A stretch of DNA of 64,000 bases from Gautieria morchelliformis (GCA_015179125.1 WHVA01000126.1:175001-239000); one strand, 5' to 3'. Counted from the stretch's first letter, positions 27,440 through 46,700 are shown. Notes: generated from the sequence alone by a model not told the origin. Translations and numbers: made by a program.

Positions 27440-28271
27440 AGTTCAGCTTAGTGATGCTCTCACGATGGTTTGGGGTCATGGGGTGAAACCTCCGTCTAGA
27501 TCAGTGTACAAGTCAACCTCACCTTCAAGTTGGTGTCCTAGACGCCGGATGGACGATGATGTAGGAAATAATCCTCGTGAAATCGAACGACTTCCACTCC
27601 GCAGTGTGGGCACCTTTGAACACGGGATCTGTCTTAATAAACTGTTCAACCTCAGTGGCACGTACAGACGGTGATTGTGCCACCCAGCAGAAAATGCTGG
27701 AAAACGGTATAATTAATGATCCAGCATGTCACCTGGATAGACTCCAGACCTTTTCACGGCAGTCAAACAAAATTTTCATGGGATCCCGAAAATGGAGATC
27801 CAATGGAAAACAGGGGGGGTTGGTTGGTAAAGACAGATCCCAGGAGCAACCTGTAAAGACATGCATCTACAGAAGGTACTGGGAGCTGCATGGAACTCAC
27901 TCACGACTTGCCACAGGACGCTCAAGCGACGACGACCCTGCATTCAATTTTGCTAGTTTCGACTTCAATCTGACGGACTTTGTACGTAAGCTTTGCTCTT
28001 TTTGCCAATGTGATATGCACGTGTATGTTTCGTATTCCGATTTGTCTGTGTCGGTATGCTGATAATCTCTGGCAGGGTAAACCTTGCATCGTGGAAGAGT
28101 CGTTGACCTAGCTAGGGCTCATGTAATTACAATCACAGCTTTGTTGCAAAGGTACACCCCATACACGGGAGACAGCAGCTCGCGGGTCGCAGGCAGCAGC
28201 ATCCCTACCCTCTATCAGAAATACGAACAGATTGTAACCAACTCTGTCCTCGTCTCCAGAAAATTGAATAC
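27440..28271. other. Unassigned region between the LINE and DUF6533 copy C
   Basis: The longest frame, 27577-28062 plus (161 codons), is of mixed composition with no recognisable motif. It is probably noncoding or decayed. Confidence 0.3.
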
Positions 28272-29893
28272 TTAGGCTGACATGACGGTCCAGATGGACG
28301 TCGTCTCTTTATAAAGGCTTTCGCGCATATTGAGGAGTAAGCGACAACCCACCGCACACGGCATGGCAATTGTCCAACTGAGGTGGAACGTTGAGTGGCC
28401 CGTCAAATGGAGGTAGATTCAGAGAATGATGCCAGGACTCACCCAGCAGCAATTCTAGGATCTAACGAAGGGACGACCCACACAATACAATTCGCCAGTA
28501 GAGCCATGAACATACTGATACGCTGGATAAGCACAGAGCGATAGAAAGGAGAACAAAATCCTACACCCAAAAGTAGAAAAGACTAAGGCTGAACATTAGC
28601 GCTGACAATATCAAGGAAAAATTCACGGGCCACAGGTCATGTATGCATACCTGTCTCTAATAATCAGATGTAACAGCCTAGAGCCTCCCTCGCTTCTGTA
28701 TACCCTCCAACCTTTGCACAACATGAGAGCCATGAGAAATGTCTCAAATATAAGGAAAGGGATCCAAAAGAAAAAGGCATGGGGTGGTGTGGTACCGTTT
28801 GGGCAGCCAGTCGTGCCACCTACCATCACCAGTGCGACTGCATTGTCGTGAGAAGGTTGACTGGGCAGAAGTGGAGCAAGTACTCGCTGGTAGGCAATGT
28901 TGAAATGGCCAGCCACGAAGAGCTGGCCATCGCCGCCACTAAGAACGCAATCATGATGAGGAGCAGTCTTCGGCTGCAGTTATAAACTGCATATATCTAA
29001 TCAGATTCAAGTAAGGCCGATAATTACACTATGGCAAAGGGAAGGAGCCACATACTCGAAGTATGAGGATAACTAGATGCATAAAGATGAGCGCGCATGT
29101 AGCTATTCCCAGAGACAAATACATATCACACTTTCCGTGGTTACAATAGCAATAACCTCACTGAAACAGAGTTTTGCGTCAGAATCTCGGTCGTGATGGG
29201 GACGAGGCATATGGGTGTCCATTGAAGCAAAGAAAGTTTAGACCTACGACGTTATAGTCCACCAGATAAGCCCGTGGCAGCTGTGTCCAACACTGCATCA
29301 GGACACTTATACATCCCTGAAGAATTGCGATGCATACAACTTTGGAAAATCGTGAGATATGGCGAGGCGAATTTACTAATGCCTCACCAAGACCGACGGC
29401 CTGAAGGAAAAGGCTGATTGCAACATTAGCACATTGATATCACACAGGACCGCACATTAAGACTGCACCCATCGCAAAAGAAAGAAGCGACAGTAATCCG
29501 AAATAACGATTCTGATGATGTATGGCATCAATATTATCATTAGATCTGATACTACCAGGAACATATACATACAAATATGAATAGTATCTTTCCTAAAGAC
29601 CAGCGGCGCTTCCATACGAATTCGAACTATAACAAGATAGGCCAAGCTGTTCTGTCATTCGAAGTGACACGCACCTCGTCATCAAATGTAAGGGCTATCG
29701 CGACGGAGTCAGCCATATTTCATTACTGACCACAGTGATAAACCAACCATAGTCATACGTTAGCATTGCTAGTGCAGCGACAGCCCCGTACTTGGTTGGT
29801 GAGTCTGTAGCCAAACATAATGAGAGAAGAGAGAAAGGAGATGGAACACTGGTAATACTGGCACGCGATAACAGCTTCAACGTCAGTACTCAT
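28272..29893 (-). CDS. DUF6533-family seven-helix membrane protein (copy C), possibly damaged
   Basis: Candidate start MSTDVEAVIACQ at 29893, then PTKYGAVAALAMLTYDY, the microexon ALTFDDE, FEFVWKRRWSLGKILFIF, NRYFGLLSLL, IYAVYNCSRRLLLIMIAFLVA, FFFWIPFLIFETFLMALML, MFMALLANCIVWVVP, and TIAMPCAVGCRLLLNMRESLY, ending with TAA at 28272-28274. Exon 1 seems about 8 bases shorter than in copy B near its donor, and its phase does not fit exon 2, so the N-terminus may be frameshifted. Later exons show no stop if the GTATGT donor after ILFIF is used. It is divergent from the broken hydrolase and ABC transporter 2. Confidence 0.58.
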
Positions 29894-30180
29894 TTCGAGA
29901 CAGTGGAGTGTGTAGAAGTAGGTCTCGAAAGGTTCACACATTGGCCGCACATACCCTTATATCATTTCGCTACTAGATGCAACAGCGCCATTCCTAATGG
30001 GAACCGACATCTTATCATGATGTGCAACTGCACTCAGGGACCGGTCTCTCCGCTGATGGATCATCTTGAGTACTGAATCGTGGCTGCAACCGGAGTGAAG
30101 GTTCGAAGTTGCTGGCGTCTAGACTACTTACTAGCGCGCTGACATCGCGCCAATGAGGACCAAGTACTAGTACGCGACGT
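29894..30180. other. Upstream of DUF6533 copy C
   Basis: Short intergenic stretch that should hold the copy C promoter. No motif recognised. Confidence 0.3.
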
Positions 30181-30480
30181 GTGGCCCGTTTTCAGACCAC
30201 ACCCCGACCTGGCAGTACTGGGAGCATGTCATCGTCTCTTGCATGGTTGTTCGTAATTGCCTCTATCAGGGACGATGTGAATTTTGACTTGCCAGGGGCG
30301 CTGCACAATACTGGGCGTCACCGCGGCGTGATGATGGCAACTGTTCGGAAGTTTCAAGTTGCCCATTAAGTTGACCTAACTCATCTGAACATCTTGGTAG
30401 TTTGGCCTAAGACAAAAACTACTGCAATCAAACGTTAATATTTGTCTTATAATCAGGTGGTTATCGTTTCCCACTTGCCT
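30181..30480 (+). pseudogene. Broken second copy of the alpha/beta-hydrolase gene
   Basis: Two separated parts of the hydrolase at 16.4-17.8 kb are recognisable but fused. Around 30217-30245, GGGAGCATGTCATCGTCTCT matches the exon at about 16.99-17.02 kb encoding NVSSSLARG. Then 30265-30290 (GACGATGTGAATTTTGA) matches the last exon at about 17.71 kb encoding HDVNFEF, and the 3' flank with CTTGGTAGTTTG at about 30393 also matches. The region holding the nucleophile is missing. It is an internally deleted, nonfunctional duplicate. Confidence 0.62.
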
Positions 30481-30767
30481 CGTCATGATACAAGTCGATC
30501 CAGAAAGGATGATAACTCGTACAATGGGCGTGTTTGGCAAGACAGGTAGTGGAATGCTAGGATACTTATCATTGTACAGTATAGCTACTGTGCTGTAAGG
30601 TAAGACGTAACCAGCCCGCAAGTTCGGCCGGTGACAACGTGACAGTCGATCGATCGTAATACAGACAGGACATTGAACGTGGAACGCTCAGAATTGAAAG
30701 ATGGCTTGGGAGTTATGGTGTAGCACCCTTCTCGTATGTCACTAGCACTGTACCATGGAATATAAGC
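30481..30767. promoter_or_regulatory. Upstream region of ABC transporter 2
   Basis: Precedes the N-terminal exons of the transporter. No motif is certain, and the 5' exon of the transporter may extend into it. Confidence 0.3.
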
Positions 30768-37331
<6,564 letters not shown>

Positions 37332-37691
37332 AGCGCGCCATGGTGAATGCCTCCTAGAGCGGATTTGTACAGAAGAAGTCGTGAAACATTCTGCATGCCT
37401 GACTGCTGTGTTACTTACAATAATAAGTAGACGAATGTAGTACGTGCAAACTCCTTTGCTCCAAAATTGCATAATTTACAGTAAACAGACTCAATCACGC
37501 CTGGAGTTGGCGGCCGGCGGGCGGAGCGTTCTGGATTTAACAGGGATCGAGCCTGGTCTGTGACAGGCTTACTGTCACAGACATTGGCGTCTGGTCACGT
37601 GCTTCGCGCATGGGATGACGATGCTACTGCTGTACTGCTGCAGATTGTAGTCCACAGGAATTCATCCATTTTGATCAGCTTGAATTTTGGA
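37332..37691. promoter_or_regulatory. Spacer between ABC transporter 2 and RFT1
   Basis: About 360 bp carrying the transporter 3' end and the RFT1 upstream region. An in-frame ATG exists at 37560, but the residues it would add do not resemble the family N-terminus. Confidence 0.4.
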
Positions 37692-39462
37692 ATGGCCCCT
37701 CCAGTTAAGACGCCACTCGCCCAGCCTGCCAACCTTTTGGCTACCTCAGTTTCCTCCGCATCATCCTTGGTTCTTCTTCAGCTATTTTCTAGGCTGTTTA
37801 CATTCACTCTGAACCAAGCTCTGGTCCGTCTTGCTTCTCCTCAAACATTTGGAACTGCGGCTATCCAATTTGAGCTTCTACTCTCGACCATTCTTTTCCT
37901 ATGTCGTGAAGGAGTTCGCAATGCCCTTCTCCGTGCCCACCCATTGACCAAAAGTCGACGTGCTGACTCTAGCACCGATCTCGTAGCTAATATATCCTAC
38001 CTCCCGGTCATTCTTGGGATACCCATCGCGATAATAGCTGCTGTTCTATATGTCACAGCAAGTTCATCGTCCACCACCTCACAGCCGTATTTTCGCGTCA
38101 GCGTGGCCCTTTACGCACTTGCAGCTTTTTTGGAGCTTGCATCAGAGCCCCTTTACATTCGTGCACAGAACGATCTTCGTTTTAACGTTCGTGTCCGAGC
38201 CGAAGGATCCGCCATAGTGTCCAAAACTATTCTTACGTTTGTCATTTTGGTCGCTGCACCCTCAAAATGGGCTCTTGTCGCTTTTGCCGTTGGCCAGGCG
38301 ACTTATGGCTTTGTTACATTAGTGTCATACCTACGTGCATACGGGAGACATGGCTCATTCCGCCTTAGAAAAGTGCAGGTGTCGACCCATAACAGGTGTG
38401 CACTGTCCTTATGAAAACACATTCTCTGCACACTAATGGATTCTGGCGGAATAGTGCGTATTTTGACACCGAATTGTTACATCTCTCTGGAGCCATGACG
38501 GCCCAGTCCGTTGTCAAGCATTTCCTGACGGAAGGCGATAAATTCCTTATATCATACCTTAGTCCGCTGGCCGACCAGGGTGGTTACGCGCTTGCCTCAA
38601 ATTACGGTAAACGATTTCGTTTCTGATGTCATCACACTGCTGATGCTCTCTTCTAGGGTCACTCGTGGCTCGTATCCTATTTCAACCTATAGAAGAGACG
38701 TCGCGTGTCTTCTTCTCGAAGACACTTTCGTCCTCATCTCCCACCAGGGCTGACCTTAGCACAGCTGCTCACATTCTACTCTCTCTCCTCCTGCTATTCA
38801 CACATCTCCTGCTCCTTCTTGCTACCTTTGGTCCACCTTATTTGCCTCTCGCTATATCTATTCTCATACCCCCGCGATACCATGCAACTTCGGCACCCAT
38901 GATTCTCCGGACATACGTATACTATATTCCCACTATGGCGTTCAATGGCTTGCTGGAAGCTTTTCTCGCTTCCACCTCCTCTCCTGCCGATCTGCGCACG
39001 CAGAGTCGCTGGATGGTCCTTTTTTCTATTACATTTATTGTGACGGCCGTCACCCTCTCGAGATTTTTGAGCTGGGGGGATGCTGGCCTTGTTTGGGCAA
39101 ATGTAGCGAATCTAGGGCTCCGTGCCTTGTACGCGTGGAACTTTACGCGGCGATTTTATGTACAGAGAGGTGCAGGAGAGTTGGTACGATGGCAGCGTAC
39201 GATGCCCCCACTCCCAGTATTCGGTATATTTGTGGTGGCGGCTGCTGTGACGAGATGGAGCGCAAAGGCTCACCATGATTTGCCCATTTCCTCGCAGTTA
39301 GGGCACATAACCATCGGTATTGCATGCATAATGGGCTGTCTGAGTGCATGGTGAGCGCCTCGCACAATGTTGTCTATGGGATTTGACCATACCTTTTGCA
39401 GCTTTATTTTCGAGCGAGCTTTATTTCGTGAACTCATCGCTATTATGCGTCGTAATAAATAA
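37692..39462 (+). CDS. RFT1: Rft1-family protein (lipid-linked oligosaccharide transport, ER membrane)
   Basis: An ER multi-spanning protein needed for use of the Man5GlcNAc2-dolichol intermediate in N-glycosylation; whether it is the flippase itself is debated. Four exons, 37692-38395, 38455-38606, 38657-39350 and 39402-39462, keep phase and give 536 residues, the normal size. Motifs: [19 protein letters not shown] near the N-terminus, [84 protein letters not shown] and [16 protein letters not shown]. About a dozen hydrophobic segments. The start chosen is MAPPVKTPL rather than the upstream in-frame ATG because the family begins shortly before SSLVLLQL. Convergent with the VHS gene 180 bp away. 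Confidence 0.93.
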
Positions 39463-39644
39463 TCAGTGTTGCAGTAGACGACAGTGCCAAGCAGAGATAC
39501 AGTAGGAAACAAGAACACTATGTGAATCAGTGGTAGCTTGTGTATGTGACTATTCAACAGAAACCAAAGGTATTATTTGCGCAATGAAGTGACCAGGAAA
39601 ATGTGATGTAATCAGCCGAAGCGGTGGTAATTATGAGGCCCATG

Positions 39645-42595
39645 CTAGCGGGCGGACCCATTGGCAATTGGAGCAGGCATGCCCAAGTCACGTCTAAGCT
39701 GTCGCGCTCGATCCGCCGCCGCATCGTAGACATAAACCACGGGTTTTTTCCATCGGTGTTCTGCATTGTCGGGATTATCTTCCTCATCGGCCTCGACGGA
39801 GCTGTCTATTGCGAATGGAGAGACCCGACCATCTATAAACTCCTCGTTATGCGGTAGGCCTTTGGAATCAGACGTCGGTTCAGCTCAGTACCTAAGATCG
39901 AGAGACAATAATGGTGAATCATGCATGCTTACCTTCGGCATCGGCACCGCCCTCCGCCACTTTTCTCTTCCCCATAGCCTTCGCGCTGGGCACAACGGGT
40001 GTCCTTTCGCCATCCAGGTCACTGGAGCGACTACCCATACCGTTGGTCGAATCTATGCTCATACTGTCGAAACGCTTAATGTCCAAGCCCAAAGATCCCG
40101 AGTATCCATGCGGAGGGATAAGTGCTGGTGGGTGGATGGGTTGGTCAGGCGAAGGGGTACGGGAACGTGGCCGTGCCTGACGTGGCCCATGAGGAGCAGG
40201 ACGGGGAGGTGCTAGGTTGGAATGCGGCGGATATCCATGAGTGAGAGAGTTGGAAGCATGCGAAGGCTGTGAGGATAGTAAGGGTCGCTGGGATGGTAGA
40301 GGTGGCAATGCTGAGAGTGAAGGGGCGGGCGAAGGCGAAGGCGAGCGCGAGGGGCCAGCATTGGCTCCTCCATGATTGCTGTTTCCGGGCGCTTCCAGCT
40401 GGAATGACCCGTCCTCATCAATAAATTGAATTTGCTAATTGGTTTGCAGTATGAGTCACGAAATGAGTGCAGGTGACGAGCGAGACATACAGTTCGGTCC
40501 AATTTAGTTTCCTTTCGGCTACGCTCTTCCACCTCACGCTGCTCCTGTTCCGCAAGACCTAACCGTTCAAGGTCATCGTATATCCTAAATGCTTCTAATA
40601 GGTCTTGGTTAGCGCCTAACAGCGACGCGAGAAGTTCCTCTTCTTTCGACGTTGGAATTGGCCGCGTTTCCAAGCCATTTTCGTCCATGTGTATCCGTCG
40701 AAGCTCTTCACGCGATCGGTCTGCTTGAGCAGTTGCCCATGGTATTTGAGCCATGATGAAATCTTGAGAATTCCGACACTTGCGATACCATTCCTGCAAT
40801 AAAATGTTCGAGCAAATACATTTGAATGGAGCAGCGATTACGCACTCCAATTACAGGACCGCCCAATTCGTCAGGTCGAGCAAACGTCAGTGCCTGGTTT
40901 AGCAACTGCGCGTTGCCCTTGCCTATCTCGCATTCCTCAAATAACCGCCGCATGTCCTCAGTTGCTGATATGAGTTGTTGACGAATGCTCGGCTGGGGAT
41001 ACAACTGCGGCTGGGTAGGATATTGATTGGTATTAGGTACTGGGGAGGGGTTTAACATTGAGTCATCCTCGTCAAAAGGTATCCCCTTTCAAGCACTTTA
41101 CTATAAGTTATACCATTGAGCAACTTAATATACACACCTCATCAGGCTTATGTGGTGGCTTGACCTTTCTCCACAGAACTCGGTATCCTTCCTTACCGTT
41201 GCCCGGATGGGTAAACGCAGCGGCCGCAAGAACATCCAGCAGTCGTTCACGAACGACCGGAGATGTCCCACCGGACAGAAGAACTTCCTCCAAGGTATCC
41301 ATAAATTTCTTGCTGGATGCCTGCGCTGAAAGGACCATGAAAGAGGATCGAGACCACTCAACAAGGAAAAACTAACCGATGAAAATCTCGGAACAATTCC
41401 GTAACATTATAGCCCAGAGCTAGAATAATGTTAGCCAAAAAAAGAAAAAAAAAAGGATGTGTGATAGATCGCACGTACCCGCGCAGCGCTCAGCTGTGCT
41501 CCAGGTTCTGCATATCTGAATGACAGGTGATTTGCGGTAGGGATGAACGGCTTTGACCGCACTCACTTGAATTCTCTTCTTAGGGCTTTGCTGGCATCCT
41601 TGGCTGCTGCCTCGTTAGCAGAGGCGCGTTCGCATACCTCAAGCACCAACGGCCAATTTTCGGATGCAGTTGCCGTCAAGTAGCCTGAAAGGCCCTGATG
41701 TGAATTTCCTCACATTTGGAGGAAGCAAAGACATACCGATCATTCGTGTCAGCTCTGCTTGTTCAATTCGCTCCTTCTCCTTCTCCTTATCTCTGGCGGA
41801 CCCAAACAAACCTTTCTTCCTCTCCTTGTCTTTTGGTCTCTCACGATCTCTGTCGCGCTCACGACCGCGGTCATGATCTCGCTCTTGGTCACGCTCTTTA
41901 GCCGAGTCCCGTTTATACTCCCGAACTCGTTCTCGACCCCTTTCTCGCTCTCGCTCCTTTTCTCGTTCTCTCTCCTTTTCTCTCTCTCTCTCCTTCTCTC
42001 GCTCTCTCTCTCTGCCACGCTCCCAATCTCTCTGTCTCTCTCGTTCCCTTTCGGGTTCGTATTCTCGCTCTACACTCCGCGGATTGCGCTCCCGTTCTGT
42101 CTCGCCATTTAAAGGTAGGGATTCTTGGCTTGGCGACACACTCCTATCCATACTCGGTTGCTCGGGATCCAATGACCGCAGGATGGCGGTTGCACCATGC
42201 ACGGGAGACGGTGATTTCTTGAGAACTTGATTGTGATTATGGTTAGGGTTTGGAGTCAGCAAGCTGGGATTAGATTGTTGGGGAGTTCCATCATATGGGG
42301 TCGCGTATACAGAAGGCTGGTACATTGCCACATTATTTGCGCCTGGTACAGGTGGAGGGAGCGCTGTGGCGCCCGGAGGTAACGAGGTGAAAGAGGCAGA
42401 ACGTGATCGGTCTTGAAGGACAGGACCGGTGGCTCCTGGAGCTTGATCTTGAACGGCTATCCAGTGGTCTTCTTGGGATGAAGCCTTTAGCTGTGCTGTC
42501 CGAGCAAACTGGTCTACTGGTATAGGCGTTGGGATTGGATTGACCTGGGATGAGGTCTTTGAAGTTTTAGGCCTTTGGCCAAAGAACCTCTTCAT
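39645..42595 (-). CDS. VHS/GAT-domain adaptor protein (Lsb5-like)
   Basis: Likely a ubiquitin- and actin-patch-associated trafficking adaptor at endosomes or the plasma membrane, by family. Nine exons inferred: 42595-41737, 41684-41567, 41515-41479, 41419-41377, 41325-41138, 41085-40846, 40793-40491, 40434-39933, 39883-39645; phases fit and give about 842 residues. N-terminal 160 residues are Pro/Ser-rich. Residues about 164-270 are almost pure Arg/Glu (ER/RE repeats with KE). VHS domain about 280-415 (LTRMIGYLTATASENWPLVL, ARLWAIMLRNCSEIFIA, GYRVLWRKVKP). GAT-like helices about 440-600 (RQQLISATEDMRRLFEEC, EEELLASLLGANQDLLEAF). The Pro-rich C-terminus ends RRDLGMPAP then a short tail. The upstream ORF at 42844-42657 joins out of frame, so it is more likely leader with an intron. 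Confidence 0.85.
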
Positions 42596-43042
42596 CTAGG
42601 AAAAGGGTGTTTTAGGAGATCTGTGATGATACGGAATCTGGCACTTACGATTTGACAAGGCTTCCTGGTTGAATCCTGCGTAAGGCAAGGCTGCGCGCTT
42701 AGCCGGCTTGGGGACTTTGAGCTCCGACACCTCGGCACTACTTGCTCTCTCACCTTGCGATGCTGAGGCTATGTCGGCGCTGTTGCTTCGTGGCTTGTTT
42801 CTGGGACGGCTCCCTCCCTTTGATTGTCGTCTTGCTTCGATCAATGACTATCGTGCAGCAATCTCATCATGGACAATTGTGCGATTGACGTTGCTTGCGC
42901 AAATCTGAATTCAATATTATATCACCTTGAACATCCCATACCCCGGACAATACTGCATGCCAACACATGATGTAATTGACGGACAACGGGTTTCCCAAAG
43001 CTTTCTGAGAACGTCATTGGTAAGTATGCCCCAACGTTAGGT
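42596..43042. promoter_or_regulatory. Leader intron and upstream region of the VHS gene
   Basis: A GTAAGT...CCTAG intron (minus strand, about 42656-42596) ends exactly at the ATG of the VHS gene. The exon before it holds an 82-codon minus ORF starting at 42844, which could be an upstream ORF. The rest is presumed promoter. Confidence 0.45.
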
Positions 43043-43531
43043 ATGTGTGCCTACACCGTGATTAGTCGCTTATTTACACAAATCATTCGGTACTCTTACA
43101 CAGAGCTGCGTGCTATTGAGCCAGATTACCTCCTTGCCGACTCGAAGAGGACTCTAGAGTCCGGGGATACACTACATTGGAGTAAGTCCTATCTCTGCTG
43201 TTACTGCGGTTTGCTAATGAGACTCGACGGGTTATGTAGTTGCCAGGAGCTTCGGCCATACCCGCTAGAGCTCTCACTCATTAATGCTACAAACATATTC
43301 ATTCTTCGAATGCCTCTTCGTCAGCGAGTTCTCAGACGAACGTGCCGTTCTCGTGGTCCATGCCCTACAGAGGTGCCGATACCCGGTGTTGACATTCCTC
43401 CTGTCCACAGATCTTGTCGACAATCCCGTTGGGCGGGGGCAGCTAAATGAACAGTACACGATATTGCCGAAGCCCAGTGCGATGTTTGCCGATTTGGTAC
43501 TCAAGGCTGCTTTAGTACTCAAGGCTGTTTA
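43043..43531 (+). other. Possible small unknown gene or decayed gene
   Basis: The plus-strand frame MCAYTVISRLFTQIIRY...ELRAIEPDYLLADSKRTL has coding-like composition and meets a good donor (GTAAGT at 43182) and acceptor (TTATGTAG at about 43238). The joined frame then stops after about ten residues (ARSFGHTR). A second coding-like frame, DERAVLVVHALQRCRYPVL to LPKPSAMFADLVLKAA, ends at about 43531 but cannot be linked because no GT donor lies between 43240 and 43320. Not recognised; it may be a broken gene. Confidence 0.25.
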
Positions 43532-43765
43532 GTGTACTTATGCAGCTGTCGAGAAATAGAAGAGTTTGTATATTAGTGTCAATTGTTTATTGTTTATTCA
43601 TGTAGTACCGTGGCGAGCGGAGTCCTCCTCTGAGAGGCGCGCACGCGGGTCCGAGCCTTGTGCTCGCGCTCACACAAGTCATCACCTAGTTACATCACTG
43701 CTATCCGTGGTTACTCCCCTCGACATCGGGGACACGGAGACAGAGCAACGATTCCATTGTGAGCC
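43532..43765. promoter_or_regulatory. Upstream region of the nucleotidyltransferase gene
   Basis: Short spacer with no ORF of interest; the promoter is presumed here. Confidence 0.3.
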
Positions 43766-46700
43766 ATGGCGTTCGTCTCAACACCAACAGGGTCATCGAC
43801 CTCACATGGTCATTCTACCCACTTGGCATCACCCCAACAGTCCATGGTGAGCGTCAGTCTCCCGCTACTATGCAGTTTATCACATTGTTTCCTGTAGGCG
43901 GCGATGGCTTCGTCACATCGCAGACCAATATCCAGGCATCTTTGGACGTCGTCCCTCGCTAGGGACCTTCATAACTTTGTCATTCAACTGCTACCTACTA
44001 CTGAAGAAATGGCCGTCAAGGAGGACGTCCGGAAGCTCCTGGAGCGTCTCATTCGCACAATTGAACCGGAGAGCAGGCTTCTTTCCTTTGGCAGCACAGC
44101 GAACGGGTTCAGCTTGAGAAACTCGGGTGAGAACTCCACCATTACGTTCCAATGGGTCGACAGACGTTCAAGGCTATTCCCCGCAGATATGGACCTTTGC
44201 TGCTTGATCGACTCTAATCAGCCGCCGCTGAATGCTTCAGATCTCGTCACTATGGTGGGCGATCTCTTAGAAAGAGGTGCGCGAGACCAGAATCCCCATC
44301 GAGCATCATGACATATTTTATCATTAGAAACTAAGTTTCAAGTCAAGACCCTACCGCATGCTCGGATACCCATCGTTAAGCTCTCGTTAGATCCATCGCC
44401 GGGTTTACCATATGGCATCTCTTGCGACATTGGCTTTGAAAATCGGCTTGCGTTAGAAAATACGCGCCTACTAATGAGCTACGCCTCCGTCGATCCCCTA
44501 CGCGTCAGGACATTGGTCATATTTCGTACGCTCTATATATTTGCCTTGCAGTGCGTGATCTAATTTCCTACCACTAGTCAAAGTGTGGAGTAAACGGCGG
44601 TGGGTGCAGTAGCTGGTGTATAGTTTGATCTGTCTCATCCACATGACAGTAAAATCAATAGCCCCTACTCTGGAACGCTTAGTTCTTACGGTTACGTCCT
44701 GCTTGTCATCTACTTTTTGGTGCACGTAAAGAACCCACCCGTTCTTCCAAACCTGCAACAGATGCCACCTCTACGCCCCATATCCCATGTATGTGGTCTA
44801 ATTCCCGTATCTGTCCATGTTTGTGAATAACTAAACATGCACTCAGGAGGATATGCATATCGGAGATCACAATATATGGTATGCCTTCTCAGAAGGATTT
44901 TTGGACTGGGAGCTCATGATTAAGTTAGGTTCTTCGATGATATCGACCTATTACGACAGCGATGGCAGTCTTCGAATACTGACAGCGTAGCCGACTTGTG
45001 TGTAGACTCTTTATAGCTAACTTTGGTTACAGCTCACACCCCACCAGATTGATAGACTTCTTTAAGTACTACTCCCGTGACTTCACGTATAATACTGGGG
45101 TCGCATCAATTAGAGCGGGTCTCCTCAAAAAGGCCAGTAAAGGCTGGCTTAATGATGTGAGGATAGCTCCTACAAACTGCCATTTTCTCATATTTTGGCC
45201 CTCACAGTATAAAGACGGTCGATATAATGACTCGGCTCGGGATCGCAATCGCTTTTGCATAGAGGTGTTAATTTTGTTTGTGACACATCACTAATAATTA
45301 ACAATGTGCGATAGGATCCCTTTGAGACGGACTTCAACGTAGCACGATGTGTTACTAAAGATGGTTTATATACCGTAAGTGTGGCAGACAGTCTTCTCAT
45401 ACGTTGTTTTTTAATTCCTCCCATTTAGATTCGTGGCGAATTTATGCGAGCATCGCGCATTCTTGCCGCAAGACCCGAGCGCACGATTGTCGCCCTGGCG
45501 CAGCTCTGTGAAGAACGTGAAAGCGAATTTGTTCGACCTCTCGCGCCGCAGCCATTTGTTCCCCCGCGCCTAGCCCCAATACCTGCACAGACGCCTTACA
45601 GTGTTGGTAGCAATACTCTGCGCCCAAATTCTGCTGCGCAGGATCGACTCTCACCGCCACCACGTATTTTTGAGTCATCTGATTCATCTAGCACTGGCCA
45701 ATCCCCCACAGAAGTCGTCGTTCCCCAGGAAAGGGAACCGCCTGAACATATGGCCCCCAAGCGTGGCAAATGGACCAGTCCACCTCCTCCTGACGATCCT
45801 GATCACACCTCGTACGAAGATAGGCTTGGATTAGGAATATCACTTGCTACGTCTTCGTCCACCGCTCGTGAACCAGAACCTTCCCGTGGCTCATCATCGA
45901 GTAACAGCGAAATTCTCACGGACGAGGATGTGCATGACAAAGCTGACTTGGAGTCTGTTGGGTCCTACAATAGCACTGATGGACTATCACAGTCTGCCAA
46001 GCGGCCACTGTCTTTCTTTGGAACCTCTGAAGACGAGGCCGGCTGGCTTGTGATGTCGACACCCAAAGCGACCAATGAGCCCTTGCTTCCGAGAGGCAGG
46101 GCCCCGCTCCGGTTTGGTTTCGGGGAGTCAGGTGTTACTCCATCACCAACCTTGAAACTACAACCCTGTCAGTCTACTGATGTTGGGATTAGTTCTCAAC
46201 CTACCGATTCCCTTCGAAGATCTTCGTCTGGGCCACCTGCGCCTACTGGCCGATATCCCGCACCACCAACACTCACCCCGCTCCCGCCTTCGCCACCTAA
46301 CCGGCGTACTGCTGTTATTCCCGGATCAGTGGATAGGGTTACATCCTGGACCGAGACGCCCAGTGCAGCTTCTTTCTCATCAAATGTCACCTTCTCCAAC
46401 TTTACGTCCGTACGGACACCATTCCCTTTGTACCAACAAGCCTCGATGACATTGGCATCATCAAGTGCTACTTCCGCCCCTAGCAATGCATTCACTGCCC
46501 AACATCCCATCGGTGCGACTGATATTCAGTCCTCTTCTTCCTCTTCAAGTCGTCGCAGTTCTTGGCAGAGAGCTACAGGCCCAAGCCAGACGAGCAGTGG
46601 GACATCTAATGCCAGACATAGCCCCACGATTTCACCCGTGTCAAGCCGCCGTGCATTGAAACAGCCCGTAGTGGTTACAGTGCCCATGACACATTCGTCG

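Noticed and set aside
29590-29740. Apparent in-frame stop after FEFVWKRRWSLGKILFIF in DUF6533 copy C
   Set aside because: Using the GTATGT donor directly after ILFIF, as in copy B (GTACGT), places the stop inside the intron.
41759-42112. Plus ORF rich in LLFSLSLL as a membrane protein
   Set aside because: Antisense of the Arg/Glu repeat tract of the VHS gene.
43619-43725. Possible tRNA (GC-rich with GGGTCCGAGCC)
   Set aside because: No cloverleaf with an acceptor stem and anticodon arm could be drawn.
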